Below are positions 34,700 to 43,471 of a stretch of DNA of 64,000 nucleotides, piece by piece. The stretch is from Microbacterium sp. Nx66. GTDB taxonomy: Bacteria; Actinomycetota; Actinomycetes; Actinomycetales; Microbacteriaceae. Location: the NCBI RefSeq assembly GCF_904066215.1, contig NZ_LR880474.1, positions 372,001 through 436,000 of the forward strand, given 5' to 3'. The translations under genes and the position numbers were made by a program. Below the pieces are notes generated by a model. That model saw only the letters and a list, made by a program, of their open reading frames with translations, did no database searches and was not told where the DNA came from. Every line of letters starts with the position of its first letter. The first letter of the stretch is position 1.

Positions 34700-35374
34700 T
34701 CAGAGCACGATCGGGCGCTCGTCCGCGGTGTCCCAGGGCACGGTCCAGCCGGTCGCGTCGAACAGCGCGTCGAGAACCATGGCGGTGAAGCCCCACACGA
34801 TCGTGCCGTCCACGTCGAAGGCGGGTCCGCGGAACGTGCGGCCGGCACGGGACAGGGTCGAGGTGAAACGGGTCGCCGGGTCGAGGAGCTGGGCGACGGG
34901 GACGCGGAACACCTCGACGGTCTCCGCGTGGTCGACGGCGACGACGCGGGACGGCGACTGCCACCAGGCGAGCACCGGGGTGACGAGGTGGTTGCTGGCA
35001 GCGAGGGGGATGACGGGGAGCGTCGCGAGCACCTCCACGCCGTCGGGGTCGAGGCCGGTCTCCTCCTCGGCCTCCCGCAGCGCCGTGGCGACCGCGTCGG
35101 CGTCGGCCGCTTCAGCGCGTCCGCCGGGGAAGGAGACCTGGCCCGGATGCGAGGAGAGCGTCGGAGCGCGACGCTGCAGCAGGACGTCGAGATCGCGTGC
35201 GACCGCCGCGTCCACGGTCGGTGCGGGGATGTGGTCGAGGACGCCGAAGAGGATGAGCACGGAGGCGTCGTGGGCGCCGCCCGGGTCCGCGAGCGGAGGG
35301 ATCGGCACGCTCCAGGAGTGGTCGGCCGCGGCGGCGAGCAGCTCGGCCCGGGCGCCCTGCGGATGCATGCTCAT
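34700..35374 (-). CDS. Nudix hydrolase, CoA-pyrophosphatase type
   Basis: This 224-residue Nudix protein carries the Nudix core ending REAEEETGL, preceded by LLQRRAPTLSSHPGQVSFPG, the signature of the CoA/acyl-CoA diphosphatase subgroup (NUDT7/YeaB). The first acidic residue of the canonical box (GX5E) is shifted, as in other members of the subgroup. It is expected to cleave CoA to 4'-phosphopantetheine and 3',5'-ADP. TAAGCT lies seven bases before the ATG at 35374, so the transcript may be leaderless. It is divergent from the SCP-like gene. Confidence 0.88.
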   Translation of the reverse strand: MSMHPQGARAELLAAAADHSWSVPIPPLADPGGAHDASVLILFGVLDHIPAPTVDAAVARDLDVLLQRRAPTLSSHPGQVSFPGGRAEAADADAVATALREAEEETGLDPDGVEVLATLPVIPLAASNHLVTPVLAWWQSPSRVVAVDHAETVEVFRVPVAQLLDPATRFTSTLSRAGRTFRGPAFDVDGTIVWGFTAMVLDALFDATGWTVPWDTADERPIVL

Positions 35375-35423
35375 GTCCTCGAGCTTATGACCCGGTCCGG
35401 GGCGGCGGATCTAGGGTGGGGGG

Positions 35424-35792
35424 ATGGCCAGGAAGATCGACATCGTCGACGGGCGCGCGGCGCTCGGTGCCGTTCGCGACGCGGAAGCCGCGGGGACGAA
35501 GCCGGCGCGTGCGGAACTCGCGACCGCGGTGCGCTATCTGCTGCAGCTGCTCGACGAGAAGGCCCCTGGCAACAGCGTCGAGGTGCGGGTCCCGCCGTTC
35601 GGAGCCGTGCAGGTGATCCAGGGGCCGCGGCACACGCGCGGCACGCCGCCGAACGTCGTGGAGATGGACGCGGCCACCTGGATCGCGGTCGCCACCGGCG
35701 CCGAACCGTGGGCGGACGCCGCGACGGCCGGGCGCATCCACGCCTCGGGCACGCGCGCTGACCTCACCGGCGTGCTCCCGTTGCGTCCCTAG
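35424..35792 (+). CDS. sterol-carrier-like (SCP_3-type) small protein
   Basis: This 122-residue actinobacterial protein is usually annotated as a sterol carrier family protein. It has the family pattern of an N-terminal helical part (ATAVRYLLQLLDEKAPG) followed by VEVRVPPFGAVQVIQGPRH and EMDAATWIAVATG. No enzymatic residue is visible, and the true ligand is unknown. TAGGGT (35412-35417) ends six bases before the ATG, giving a leaderless arrangement. The stop shares the palindrome CTAG with the stop of the convergent hmuV gene (35789-35792). Confidence 0.8.
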   Translation: MARKIDIVDGRAALGAVRDAEAAGTKPARAELATAVRYLLQLLDEKAPGNSVEVRVPPFGAVQVIQGPRHTRGTPPNVVEMDAATWIAVATGAEPWADAATAGRIHASGTRADLTGVLPLRP

Positions 35793-36568
35793 CGGCGGGC
35801 CACGACGAGCGGCACCCCGGTGCGCGGGTGCGGGAAGACGTCGACGGGCTGCCCGTAGACCTCCTCGATCCGCGCGGCCGTGAGGACCTCGTCCGGCGTG
35901 CCGGTGGCGGCGACCCGCCCGTCGGCGAGCAGGGTGACGCGGTCGGCATGCGCGAGCGCGGCGTTCAGATCGTGCAGCACGATCGCGACCGCGACCCCGG
36001 CCTCCGCCTGGGTGCGGACCACGCGCATCACGTCTTCGTGATGCTTGAGGTCCAGCGCCGCCGTGGGCTCGTCGAGCAGCAGGATCCCGGTGCTCTGGGC
36101 GAGCACGCGGGCGAGGGCGACCCGTGCGCGCTCGCCGCCGGAGAGCGAGGGGACGGACCGCTCCCGCAGCGCCATGACCTCGGTCGTCGCCATCGCCGTG
36201 GCCACGGCGATGTCGTCCTCCCCGGCGGCCGGGGTCCGCGCCCACGGGGTGCGTCCCATCCGCACGACCTGCTCGACCGTGAAGGGGAAGGTGACGGTGT
36301 TCTCCTGCAGCAGCACGGCCCGGTGCCGGGCGAGGTCGCGGGGGCGGGTCGCCGCCACCGGACGGCCGTCGAGGAGGACGGTGCCCGAGACCGGAGCGAT
36401 GTCGCCGGAGAGCACGCCGAACAGGGTGGACTTGCCCGCGCCGTTCGGCCCGACGAGGGCGTGCACCTCCCCGGCGTGGATGTCGATGGCCGCGTCGTCG
36501 AGGATGGCCCGTCCGTCCCCGACGCGCACCGTGAGCCCGTGGCCGTGCAGCCGGAGGCTCACGCCCAC
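35789..36568 (-). CDS. hmuV: hemin ABC transporter ATP-binding protein
   Basis: This 259-residue ATPase of the FecE/HmuV group has Walker A GPNGAGKST, Q-loop AVLLQENTVTFPFTV, signature PSLSGGERARVALARVL, Walker B ILLLDEPTAALD and the switch His in VLHDLN. RHRAVLLQ and the FPFTVEQVVRMGR stretch are typical of hemin transporters. The start lies inside the end of hmuU (10-base overlap). It is the last gene of a DtxR-controlled heme import operon hmuTUV transcribed leftwards. Confidence 0.92.
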   Translation of the reverse strand: MGVSLRLHGHGLTVRVGDGRAILDDAAIDIHAGEVHALVGPNGAGKSTLFGVLSGDIAPVSGTVLLDGRPVAATRPRDLARHRAVLLQENTVTFPFTVEQVVRMGRTPWARTPAAGEDDIAVATAMATTEVMALRERSVPSLSGGERARVALARVLAQSTGILLLDEPTAALDLKHHEDVMRVVRTQAEAGVAVAIVLHDLNAALAHADRVTLLADGRVAATGTPDEVLTAARIEEVYGQPVDVFPHPRTGVPLVVARR

Positions 36569-37632
36569 CCTCCCGACCGCCGCCGCGTCCGCACGAGGAG
36601 CCAGAGGAAGAACGGGCCGCCCACGAGCGAGGTGATCATGCCGATCGGGAGGTCCGCGAGCGGCACCGCGGTGCGGGCCACGAGGTCGGCGACCGCGATG
36701 AGGAGGGCGCCGCCGAGGGCGGAGGCGATCACGAGCGGCAGGTGCGCCGGGCCGATCAGCATGCGCATGAGGTGGGGGACGACGAGTCCGGCGAAGCCGA
36801 TGATCCCCGCGAAGGCCACCGCCGCGCAGACGAGCAGCGCCACGGTGACGATGACGACCATCCGCAGCAGCTCGACCGGGACGCCGAGATGCCGGGCGGT
36901 GCGCTCGCCGAGGGCGAAGAGGTCCAGACCCGGCGCCACGATCAGGGCGACGACGATCCCGATCGCCACGAGCGGCGCCACGAGCTGGATGTTCGACCAG
37001 AGCGCGCCGTTCAGCGAGCCGAGCTGCCAGAACACGATCTGCTCACGCGTCGAGGTCGTGCCGAGGAAGGTGAGGAAGGCCATGCCGGCGCCGGCGATGG
37101 CGTTGATCGCGATGCCGGTGAGCAGCAGGGTGACCACTTCGGTGCGGCCGCCGGAGCGGCTCAGCAGGTACACCGAGAAGACAGCCACGAGGCCGCCGAG
37201 GAAGGCGAAGGCGGGCGTGGTCCACATGCCGAAGGTGGCCAGGCCGAAGGTGATGCTCGCCGCCGCTCCGAGCGCCGCGCCGGACGAGACGCCGACGACG
37301 CCCGCGTCGGCGAGCGGATTGCCGAAGATGGCCTGCATGAGCACGCCGGAGACCGCGAGCGCGGCGCCGACGAGGAGGCCGAGGACCAGCCGCGGGAGGC
37401 GGAGGTTGAAGATCACGCCGTCGTCGGTCGCCGCAGCCGCAGCCCCCGGGGTGTCGATGCCGAGACCGCGCAGGAGGACGCCGACGAGCGCGGTCGGCGA
37501 CAGGTCGTACTGCCCGCTCGTGATCGACGCGACGCAGGTGACGAGGAGGGCCACGACGAGGGCCACGACGACCGCCGCGAAGCGCAGTCCCCGATGCCGG
37601 GTCGGCGTCGGGGTGACGACCTCGCCGGTCAC
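36559..37632 (-). CDS. hmuU: hemin ABC transporter permease (FecCD family)
   Basis: This is a 357-residue permease of the iron-chelate/heme FecCD (BtuC-like) family with about 10 helices. Family landmarks are LPRLVLGLLVGAALAVSGVL near residue 75, FGNPLADAGVVGVSSGAALG, and VAFAGIIGFAGLVVPHLMR, which forms the ATPase contact. It forms the homodimeric channel with HmuV. Four-base overlap with hmuT and ten-base overlap with hmuV indicate a tight operon. Confidence 0.93.
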   Translation of the reverse strand: MTGEVVTPTPTRHRGLRFAAVVVALVVALLVTCVASITSGQYDLSPTALVGVLLRGLGIDTPGAAAAATDDGVIFNLRLPRLVLGLLVGAALAVSGVLMQAIFGNPLADAGVVGVSSGAALGAAASITFGLATFGMWTTPAFAFLGGLVAVFSVYLLSRSGGRTEVVTLLLTGIAINAIAGAGMAFLTFLGTTSTREQIVFWQLGSLNGALWSNIQLVAPLVAIGIVVALIVAPGLDLFALGERTARHLGVPVELLRMVVIVTVALLVCAAVAFAGIIGFAGLVVPHLMRMLIGPAHLPLVIASALGGALLIAVADLVARTAVPLADLPIGMITSLVGGPFFLWLLVRTRRRSGGWA

Positions 37633-38735
37633 GAGGCGGGTTCCGGCGCGTACAGGGCGCGCGCGAGGGCGCTGATCACGTCGGCCGACCGGGGGCCGAA
37701 GCTGAGGATCTCGGCGTCCGCCATGTCGATCACCCGGCGATGTGCGCCCGCCGGGGTCTCGGCGATGGCGGGGATGCGTTCGATGAGTCCGTCGACGCCG
37801 CCGACCGATTCCAACCCGTCCGTCATCATCACGAGCACGTCGGGCTGCGCGGCGACGAGCGCTTCCGCGGTCATCGGCTTCATGCCCTCCCAGCCGATCT
37901 CCTCGGCGACGTCGACCCCGCCGACCGCGTCGATGAGGGAGTCCGCCCCCGAGTCCTCGCCGAAGATGTAGTACACGTTGGCGCTCCCGCGCACGTACAG
38001 GAACAGCATGCGGGCCCTGTCCGCCTCGGCGGGCGGGGTGACGGCGGCGATCTCCGCGATGGCGGCGTCGAGCTCGGCGTCGAGGCGGGCGATGAGCGCC
38101 GCTCCGCGCGTCGGGACGCCGAGGGCCGTGGCGATCTCCGTCACGAGCGCGTCGGTGGTGTCGATCCGTCGGTCGCTGGAGATGACGACGACCGCGATTC
38201 CGGCGTCCCGCAGCTGCTGGCGGACCTCCTTCGGGCCGATCGTGGTGTCGGTGAGCACGACGGTCGGGGCCAGTTCGAGGATCGCCTCCGGGTTGAGCGT
38301 GTGCCCGGTCTTGGTGACGACCGGAAGGTCCTCGGTGCCGGGGAACTGCGTGGACGCGTCGCGCCCGACGACCTGATCGCCGAGCCCGAGCGCGAACACG
38401 GTGGCGGCGATCGTGCCGGAGATGTCGATCGGGAGGATGCGATCGACGTCCGTGATCTCGACCTCGCGGCCTTCGCTGTCGGTCACGGCCACCGGGAGCG
38501 CCGGGGCGGTGTCGTCATCGACGGGGACGACCGCGTGACTCGCGAGGCACGCGGTCGAGGGACCCGTGGCCGCGCGCACATCGGCGACCAGGTCGAGATC
38601 GGCGAGAGGAGTCGACGCCTGCGGGCACGCCTCGTCGACGGGAGGTGTCGACGCGGGGTCGGAATCCGGTCCGGCACAGGCGGCCAGTCCGAGAGCCAGC
38701 GCGGCGGCGAGGAGCAGGGCAGAGGCGCGTCGCAT
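37629..38735 (-). CDS. hmuT: hemin-binding lipoprotein of the heme ABC transporter
   Basis: This is a 368-residue lipoprotein with a signal peptide ending LAACAG (Cys at residue 20). The helical-backbone (class III) binding domain begins near residue 90 with the REVEITDVDRILPID motif, then LGLGDQVVGRDASTQFP and PEAILELAPTVVL. Tyrosine and histidine residues in this fold usually ligate heme; ADAEILSFGPRS at the end matches the HmuT C-terminus. On the minus strand TAGCCT (38747-38742) lies six bases before the ATG, so the mRNA is probably leaderless. A DtxR box covers both, coupling expression to iron shortage. Confidence 0.92.
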   Translation of the reverse strand: MRRASALLLAAALALGLAACAGPDSDPASTPPVDEACPQASTPLADLDLVADVRAATGPSTACLASHAVVPVDDDTAPALPVAVTDSEGREVEITDVDRILPIDISGTIAATVFALGLGDQVVGRDASTQFPGTEDLPVVTKTGHTLNPEAILELAPTVVLTDTTIGPKEVRQQLRDAGIAVVVISSDRRIDTTDALVTEIATALGVPTRGAALIARLDAELDAAIAEIAAVTPPAEADRARMLFLYVRGSANVYYIFGEDSGADSLIDAVGGVDVAEEIGWEGMKPMTAEALVAAQPDVLVMMTDGLESVGGVDGLIERIPAIAETPAGAHRRVIDMADAEILSFGPRSADVISALARALYAPEPAS

Positions 38736-38822
38736 TAGGCAAGGCTATCCTAAAACTTGACGTCCTCGCCGACGCCCCTCTACGCTCGGGATCGACGGCT
38801 TGCTTAGCCAAGCCTAACCAAA
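38735..38822. promoter_or_regulatory. two DtxR/IdeR iron boxes in the hmuT-htaA divergent promoter
   Basis: TTAGGCAAGGCTATCCTAA (38735-38753) covers the hmuT -10 and start codon. TTAGCCAAGCCTAACCAAA (38804-38822) lies before htaA. Both match the 19-bp DtxR consensus TTAGGTTAGCCTAACCTAA well, especially the core. Iron-loaded DtxR should silence heme uptake in both directions. Confidence 0.92.
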
Positions 38823-38897
38823 GTCCACTTCGCCCGACTGCCGTGCGGTACCGCCGGGAGCGCACGATCGATCGCGCCCCGCGGGCCGCGGAGAACC

Positions 38898-41800
38898 GTG
38901 AACGCCACAGCACATACCCCCTCAGCGAGCACGCGCCTGCGTGTCCTGCTCGCCGCCCTCGTCTCCTTCGTCCTCGTCGCCGCCGGGGCGATGGCCAGCC
39001 CGCCGGCGCACGCTGCCGCGGCGACCGTCGCCGCGACGGTGTCGTCCGCCGACACCACCGGCCTCACCGTGCAGGTGCGGGCCGAGGGGCTGCCGGACGT
39101 GACGGGCGTCTATGCCGCGCTGATCGTGTCGGGCACCGAGAGCGGCGTCTCCGCCGGTGGTGGCTACGCCGCGTTCGCGCTGCCCTTCCCGAGCGTGCAG
39201 CAGGGGGCCGCCTCCTTCACGCTGCAGGCGCCCGTCGCGTCCCTGGACCGCACGAAGACGTACGAGGTGCTCGTCTGGCAGCAGCACTCCGCGCCGACAG
39301 CCGCCACGACCTACGGCCGCGGCGACGTCACGGTGACGCCTGCGCAGTGGGACACGGTCTTCGGAACGACGCCCGTCGAGCCGGGCGAGACGGAGCCGGG
39401 CGAGACGACTCCGGGTGAGACGGAGCCCGGGGAGACGGAGCCCGGGGAGACGGAGCCGGGCGAGACGGAGCCGGGGGAGACGGCCCCGGGCGAGACCGAG
39501 CCGGCGCCCGCCGAAGCCGCCATCGACGTGTTCCTCGCCGACGGCACCACGCCCGCTGCGGGTGCTCGCCTCCAGGCGGGTGACGAGATCGTCGTCAAGG
39601 GCACCGGATACGACCCGACCGCGAACGTCGGCGGGCGCGGCGTCCCGATCCCGTCGAACCTGCCCCAGGGCACCTATGTGGTCTTCGGCAACTTCGCCGC
39701 GACGTGGCAGCCCTCGCACGGGGCGCCGTCCTCGGCGCGTTCGGTCGGTGCACAGGCCTGGGCGCTCGCCGAAGGCGTGCTGACCCAGGTCCCGGCGCAG
39801 TACCAGGGCGCGATCCGCGCACAGTGGGTGGACATCACCCCCGAGGGCTCGTTCCAGGTCACGCTCACGCTGAAGGACACTCCGGCGACGCCCGGCTCCT
39901 ACGGCGTGTACACCTACCCGGCAGGCGGCGTCGTCAACGCCGACCAGGAGCGCCGCGTCGCTCTGGACTACCGCGTCGCCTCGGGGCTCACGACCACCGT
40001 GAAGGCGGCGACGGCCGATGACGGCCTCACGGTCACGGCAGCGGCGACGAAGCTCGGCGCCGTCTCGGGCGCCTACGCGGCACTGATCGAGAAGGGCACG
40101 GAGGCCGAGGTCACGGCCGGAGGCGGCTTCCTCGCGATGCAGTACGTGCGCGGCATCACCGGTGGCGGCTTCAGCGTCGACCTGACCGCTGCGGCGACAG
40201 CGCTGGACCGGTCGAAGGCCTATGAGGTGATCGTCTGGCAGCAGCACACCATGCCGAATGCGAACACGATCTACGCGCGCTCCACCGTCACCGTCACCGA
40301 CGCGCAGTGGAACGCCCTGCTGCCGTCCCCCGGGCCGTCGGTCACCACCGCCGTCACGGGAGCCTCGGCCGCGGACGGGCTCACGGTGAAGGCCACCGCC
40401 GCCGACCTCGGCGCGGTCACCGGCGCCTACGTGGCGCTCATCGAGACGGGGACCGAGGCTGACGTGACGGCCGGCTTCCTCGCCATGCAGTACGTCCGGA
40501 ACATCGGCTTCGGAGCCTTCGCGGTCGACCTGAACGCGGCGGCGAAGGATCTCAACCGGTCGAAGACGTACGAGGTGATCGTGTGGCAGCAGCACACGAT
40601 GCCGACCGCCGACACCATCCACGCGCGGGGCGCGATCACGATCACCGATGCGCAGTGGCGCGCACTGCTCGGCGAGAAGCCGACCGAGCCGAAGCCCCCG
40701 GTCACGCCGAAACCCCCGGTGACGCCGACGAAGCCGGCTGCGACCGTCCCCGGCGGGTCGCTGCGCTGGGCCATCTCGTCTTCGTTCACGAACTACATCA
40801 CCGGCCCGATCGCCCAGGGTGCGATCGCCGTATCCGGTGGCGCCACCCGATCCGGCGGTCAGTTCCAGTTCGGGCAGACCGTCGGCGGCGATTTCGACGC
40901 GACGTCCGGGCGCGGCAGCGTGGTCTACCGCGGCGCGGTGCGCTTCACCGGCCACCACGGGGTGCTCGACGTCACCGTCGCCGATCCGATGATCCGGATC
41001 ACCTCGGCGTCCTCCGCCACGCTGTTCGTGACGAGCGGGGGTGCGCAGGTGCCGTTCGCGACTCTCGACCTCTCCCGCGCGGTCCGCACGGCGGCCGGCG
41101 GCGCCGTCACCTACACGGCGGCACCCGCCGCCCTCACGGACGCCGGGCGCGACCGCGTCCTCTCGGGATACGGCACCACGCTCAACCCCGTCTCGTTCAC
41201 GATCGGCTCCGTCGCCGCCGCGCCCTCGGGCACCACGGGAACGGTCGCGGCGGCAGCGGTCGCGCCGAAGGCCACGCTCCCGGCGACCGCGCCGACGGCC
41301 ACCGGCATCGAGGTCGACGAGAAGAACCTCGCCGCGCTCGCCGCCGGGAAGCCGGCCACGGTCTCCGCCTCCGGGTTCCGTGCGAACGAAAAGGGCATCA
41401 CGGTGGTCGTGTACTCGACCCCGGTGCTGCTCGGCACCGTGACGGCGGATGCGTCGGGTGTCGCGACGTGGTCGGGTTCCCTCCCGGCGACGCTCGCGGA
41501 CGGCGACCACACGCTCACTTTCCAGGGCTCCGTCGATCGCGGCCTCTCGTTCACCCTCGCCAGAGCGACCACGGAACTCGGGGTGTGCACGGTGGAGGGA
41601 GCGACCCTGCACTGGGGCTACAAGGAGTCGTTCCGGACCTACATCGAGGGCATCGCACGGGGTGGCTGGACGCTGACCGACGTGACGTACGAGTACCCCG
41701 CCTTCGTGTGGTCGAACGGCACCGGGTCGCTGGACGACGAGGCGGGCGCGGGGCTGGTCACGTACGGCGGCAGCATCGCCTTCACGGGCCACGACGGGGC

Positions 41801-42293
41801 GCTGAACACGACGCTGGCGAACGCGCGGGTCGAGCTCGCGGGCGACACCGGCTACCTCGTGTTCGACGTGACCGGGACCACCCAGGACGGAGAGGCCGTG
41901 GCGCAGCAGGGGGTGCGTCTCGCGGAGTTCGCCCTCACGGACGCCGCCGTCACCGACGGTGCGCTGACCCTCGACGACGTACCCACGACACTGACCGCGG
42001 CCGGTGCCTCCGCGTTCGGCACGTATCAGGCGGGCGAGGGGCTCGACCCGGTCTCCGCCGTGATCCCGGTCGACGATGCGTGCGGCGCTCCTGCGGAGGA
42101 GGAGTCCGAGCCGGAGGCCGAAGCCGATGCGGCGGTGACCGCGATCAGCGCGCCGGTCGCCTCGGACGAGGCCCCGGTGTGGCCCTGGATCGTGGGCGGT
42201 CTGGTCGTCGTCGCGCTCGCCGCGACGGGCGGGGTGCTGATCGTGCGTCGCACCCGGAGGGGGGAGCCGGCCGAGACGACGACCGAGGTCTGA
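38898..42293 (+). CDS. htaA: cell-surface heme-binding protein with two HtaA domains
   Basis: This 1,131-residue surface protein begins with a signal peptide at residues 1-40 (FVLVAAGAMASPPAHAAA). Three related modules of about 100 residues end in VLVWQQH or VIVWQQH (about 45-155, 355-475, 480-595). A PGET pentapeptide stalk lies at 161-200. Two HtaA domains, each opening with an aromatic L-W-x-SF-x-YI motif, lie at about 618-775 (LRWAISSSFTNYI) and 901-1060 (LHWGYKESFRTYI). A C-terminal helix and RRTRR (about 1093-1120) anchor it in the membrane. HtaA domains take heme from hemoproteins and pass it to HmuT. GTG start; DtxR box upstream; divergent from hmuTUV. Confidence 0.9.
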   Translation: MNATAHTPSASTRLRVLLAALVSFVLVAAGAMASPPAHAAAATVAATVSSADTTGLTVQVRAEGLPDVTGVYAALIVSGTESGVSAGGGYAAFALPFPSVQQGAASFTLQAPVASLDRTKTYEVLVWQQHSAPTAATTYGRGDVTVTPAQWDTVFGTTPVEPGETEPGETTPGETEPGETEPGETEPGETEPGETAPGETEPAPAEAAIDVFLADGTTPAAGARLQAGDEIVVKGTGYDPTANVGGRGVPIPSNLPQGTYVVFGNFAATWQPSHGAPSSARSVGAQAWALAEGVLTQVPAQYQGAIRAQWVDITPEGSFQVTLTLKDTPATPGSYGVYTYPAGGVVNADQERRVALDYRVASGLTTTVKAATADDGLTVTAAATKLGAVSGAYAALIEKGTEAEVTAGGGFLAMQYVRGITGGGFSVDLTAAATALDRSKAYEVIVWQQHTMPNANTIYARSTVTVTDAQWNALLPSPGPSVTTAVTGASAADGLTVKATAADLGAVTGAYVALIETGTEADVTAGFLAMQYVRNIGFGAFAVDLNAAAKDLNRSKTYEVIVWQQHTMPTADTIHARGAITITDAQWRALLGEKPTEPKPPVTPKPPVTPTKPAATVPGGSLRWAISSSFTNYITGPIAQGAIAVSGGATRSGGQFQFGQTVGGDFDATSGRGSVVYRGAVRFTGHHGVLDVTVADPMIRITSASSATLFVTSGGAQVPFATLDLSRAVRTAAGGAVTYTAAPAALTDAGRDRVLSGYGTTLNPVSFTIGSVAAAPSGTTGTVAAAAVAPKATLPATAPTATGIEVDEKNLAALAAGKPATVSASGFRANEKGITVVVYSTPVLLGTVTADASGVATWSGSLPATLADGDHTLTFQGSVDRGLSFTLARATTELGVCTVEGATLHWGYKESFRTYIEGIARGGWTLTDVTYEYPAFVWSNGTGSLDDEAGAGLVTYGGSIAFTGHDGALNTTLANARVELAGDTGYLVFDVTGTTQDGEAVAQQGVRLAEFALTDAAVTDGALTLDDVPTTLTAAGASAFGTYQAGEGLDPVSAVIPVDDACGAPAEEESEPEAEADAAVTAISAPVASDEAPVWPWIVGGLVVVALAATGGVLIVRRTRRGEPAETTTEV
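39378..39497 (+). repeat. eight tandem PGET codon repeats
   Basis: Eight 15-base units encode (E/T/A)PGET in a row, a Pro/Glu-rich rigid stalk within the HtaA protein. High-identity units make this stretch prone to copy-number change. Confidence 0.9.
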
Positions 42294-42310
42294 GACCGGC
42301 GGCTAGCGGA

Positions 42311-42342
42311 ACCGCCCTCCCCGGTCATCCGGGGAGGGCGGT
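42311..42342 (+). terminator. terminator after htaA
   Basis: The 14-bp perfect stem ACCGCCCTCCCCGG (42311-42324) pairs with 42329-42342 around the loop TCAT, 18 bases after the htaA stop. There is no T-tract, as usual in high-GC actinobacteria. Confidence 0.85.
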
Positions 42343-42388
42343 CTCGCATGCGGATGCGCACGGCTGCGGAGGGTGGGACAATGGAGGC

Positions 42389-42718
42389 ATGCCCTCCCAC
42401 GACACCCATCAGACCGTCGAAGCGACCGTGCGCCGCGTGCCGCGGTACGGCGTGCTCATGGGCATCGGGGTCGTGCTGGGCGTCATCGCCGCCGGCATCC
42501 TCACGATGGTCGGCAGCTTCGAGCAGTCGCAGGCGCTCGACGTCGTCTATCCGCCCGGTCAGGTCTTCGGCTTCCTCCTGCTCTGGACCGTGCCGATCGG
42601 TCTCGCGCTCGGCGGCGTGGCCGGTCTGGTGCTCGAGCGTCTCGCCCGCCGCCACGACCGCGTCGTGACCGTCGACCGGGAGACCGTCGTCGACGACGGC
42701 ACCACGGACCGCGACTAG
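42389..42718 (+). CDS. small two-helix membrane protein
   Basis: This 109-residue protein has two hydrophobic helices (about 22-43, VLMGIGVVLGVIAAGILTMV; and about 60-83, FGFLLLWTVPIGLALGGVAG) and a charged C-terminal tail. Similar short proteins in Microbacteriaceae carry uninformative names, and I cannot assign a role. GACAAT (42377-42382) is six bases before the ATG, which suggests a leaderless transcript; GGAGG in between is too close to act as a normal ribosome site. Its TAG shares CTAG with the stop of the convergent gene. Confidence 0.75.
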   Translation: MPSHDTHQTVEATVRRVPRYGVLMGIGVVLGVIAAGILTMVGSFEQSQALDVVYPPGQVFGFLLLWTVPIGLALGGVAGLVLERLARRHDRVVTVDRETVVDDGTTDRD

Positions 42719-43320
42719 GCGAGCTCGGCGATCACGGGGCGGATCGCGGAGTCGAACGCCACGACGTCCCGGCGGAGCCCGTCCGTCACCGCGACCGTGA
42801 GGTCGCCGATCCACCAGATCCCGCGCTGCGACAGAGGCAGCACCTGCACGTTGAGCTCGAAGGAGTGCGCACGGCGCCCGATGTCGCGCTCGAACTCGGC
42901 GATCGCGCTCGCGTACGCCCGGTAGGCGTCCCCGCCGGTGTGGCTCTTCATCGACCCCACGTACCGGTCGTGTGCGGCGGTGGCATAGCGGAGCGCGGTG
43001 CCGGCATGCGGTCGGATCGCCGACGAGAGCGCCTCGGCGCCGGTCGCCGGGAGGGCCACCAGCGTGTCGAAACCGTCGATCAACTCCAGCGGGACGCCCG
43101 AGTGATGAGCCCGCGGCTCCACGGTCATGTCCCAGTAGCCCTGCCACTGCGCCTCGACCTCGGGCGGGGCGTCCACCGCGTCGGGTGCGCGGACCGACAG
43201 GTCGCGGAGGGACGGCAGATCCAGGGGTGCCCGGATGCCCAGCAGCTGGCGCAGGGCGAGCGCGACGAGCACGGGGACGCTCGCGTCTTCGCGGATGAGC
43301 CACTGCGGCTTGTCGGCCAT
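42715..43320 (-). CDS. conserved hypothetical protein
   Basis: This is a 201-residue soluble protein that I do not recognise. It has no signal peptide or membrane helix. Features are the opening MADKPQWLIREDASVPVLVA, a central acidic/aromatic WQGYWDMTVEPRAHHSG stretch and SQRGIWWIGDLTVAVTDG near the end. TACGAT (43332-43327, minus strand) is six bases before the ATG, which fixes the start and suggests a leaderless mRNA. It is the only leftward gene in a rightward block. The stop overlaps its convergent neighbour by the CTAG palindrome. Confidence 0.75.
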   Translation of the reverse strand: MADKPQWLIREDASVPVLVALALRQLLGIRAPLDLPSLRDLSVRAPDAVDAPPEVEAQWQGYWDMTVEPRAHHSGVPLELIDGFDTLVALPATGAEALSSAIRPHAGTALRYATAAHDRYVGSMKSHTGGDAYRAYASAIAEFERDIGRRAHSFELNVQVLPLSQRGIWWIGDLTVAVTDGLRRDVVAFDSAIRPVIAELA

Positions 43321-43471
43321 GGCCCCATCGTAGGCGGGTGCAGCAGCCGTGCGGAGCCCCGGCACGGTAATGCCCGCGGAGAGCCGCGTCAACCCTCGCT
43401 GTGATCGCCGGATCCAGGGGTAGACCTGCTGACACGTCGGCGGCCGTCGGCGGGAGTCGAGAGGAAGAACG

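Noticed and set aside
38922..41792. 956-codon open frame antisense to the HtaA gene
   Set aside because: It is a by-product of G/C third-position bias. The peptide is Arg/Asp/Gly-rich with no family features, and the opposite strand has a clear domain protein.
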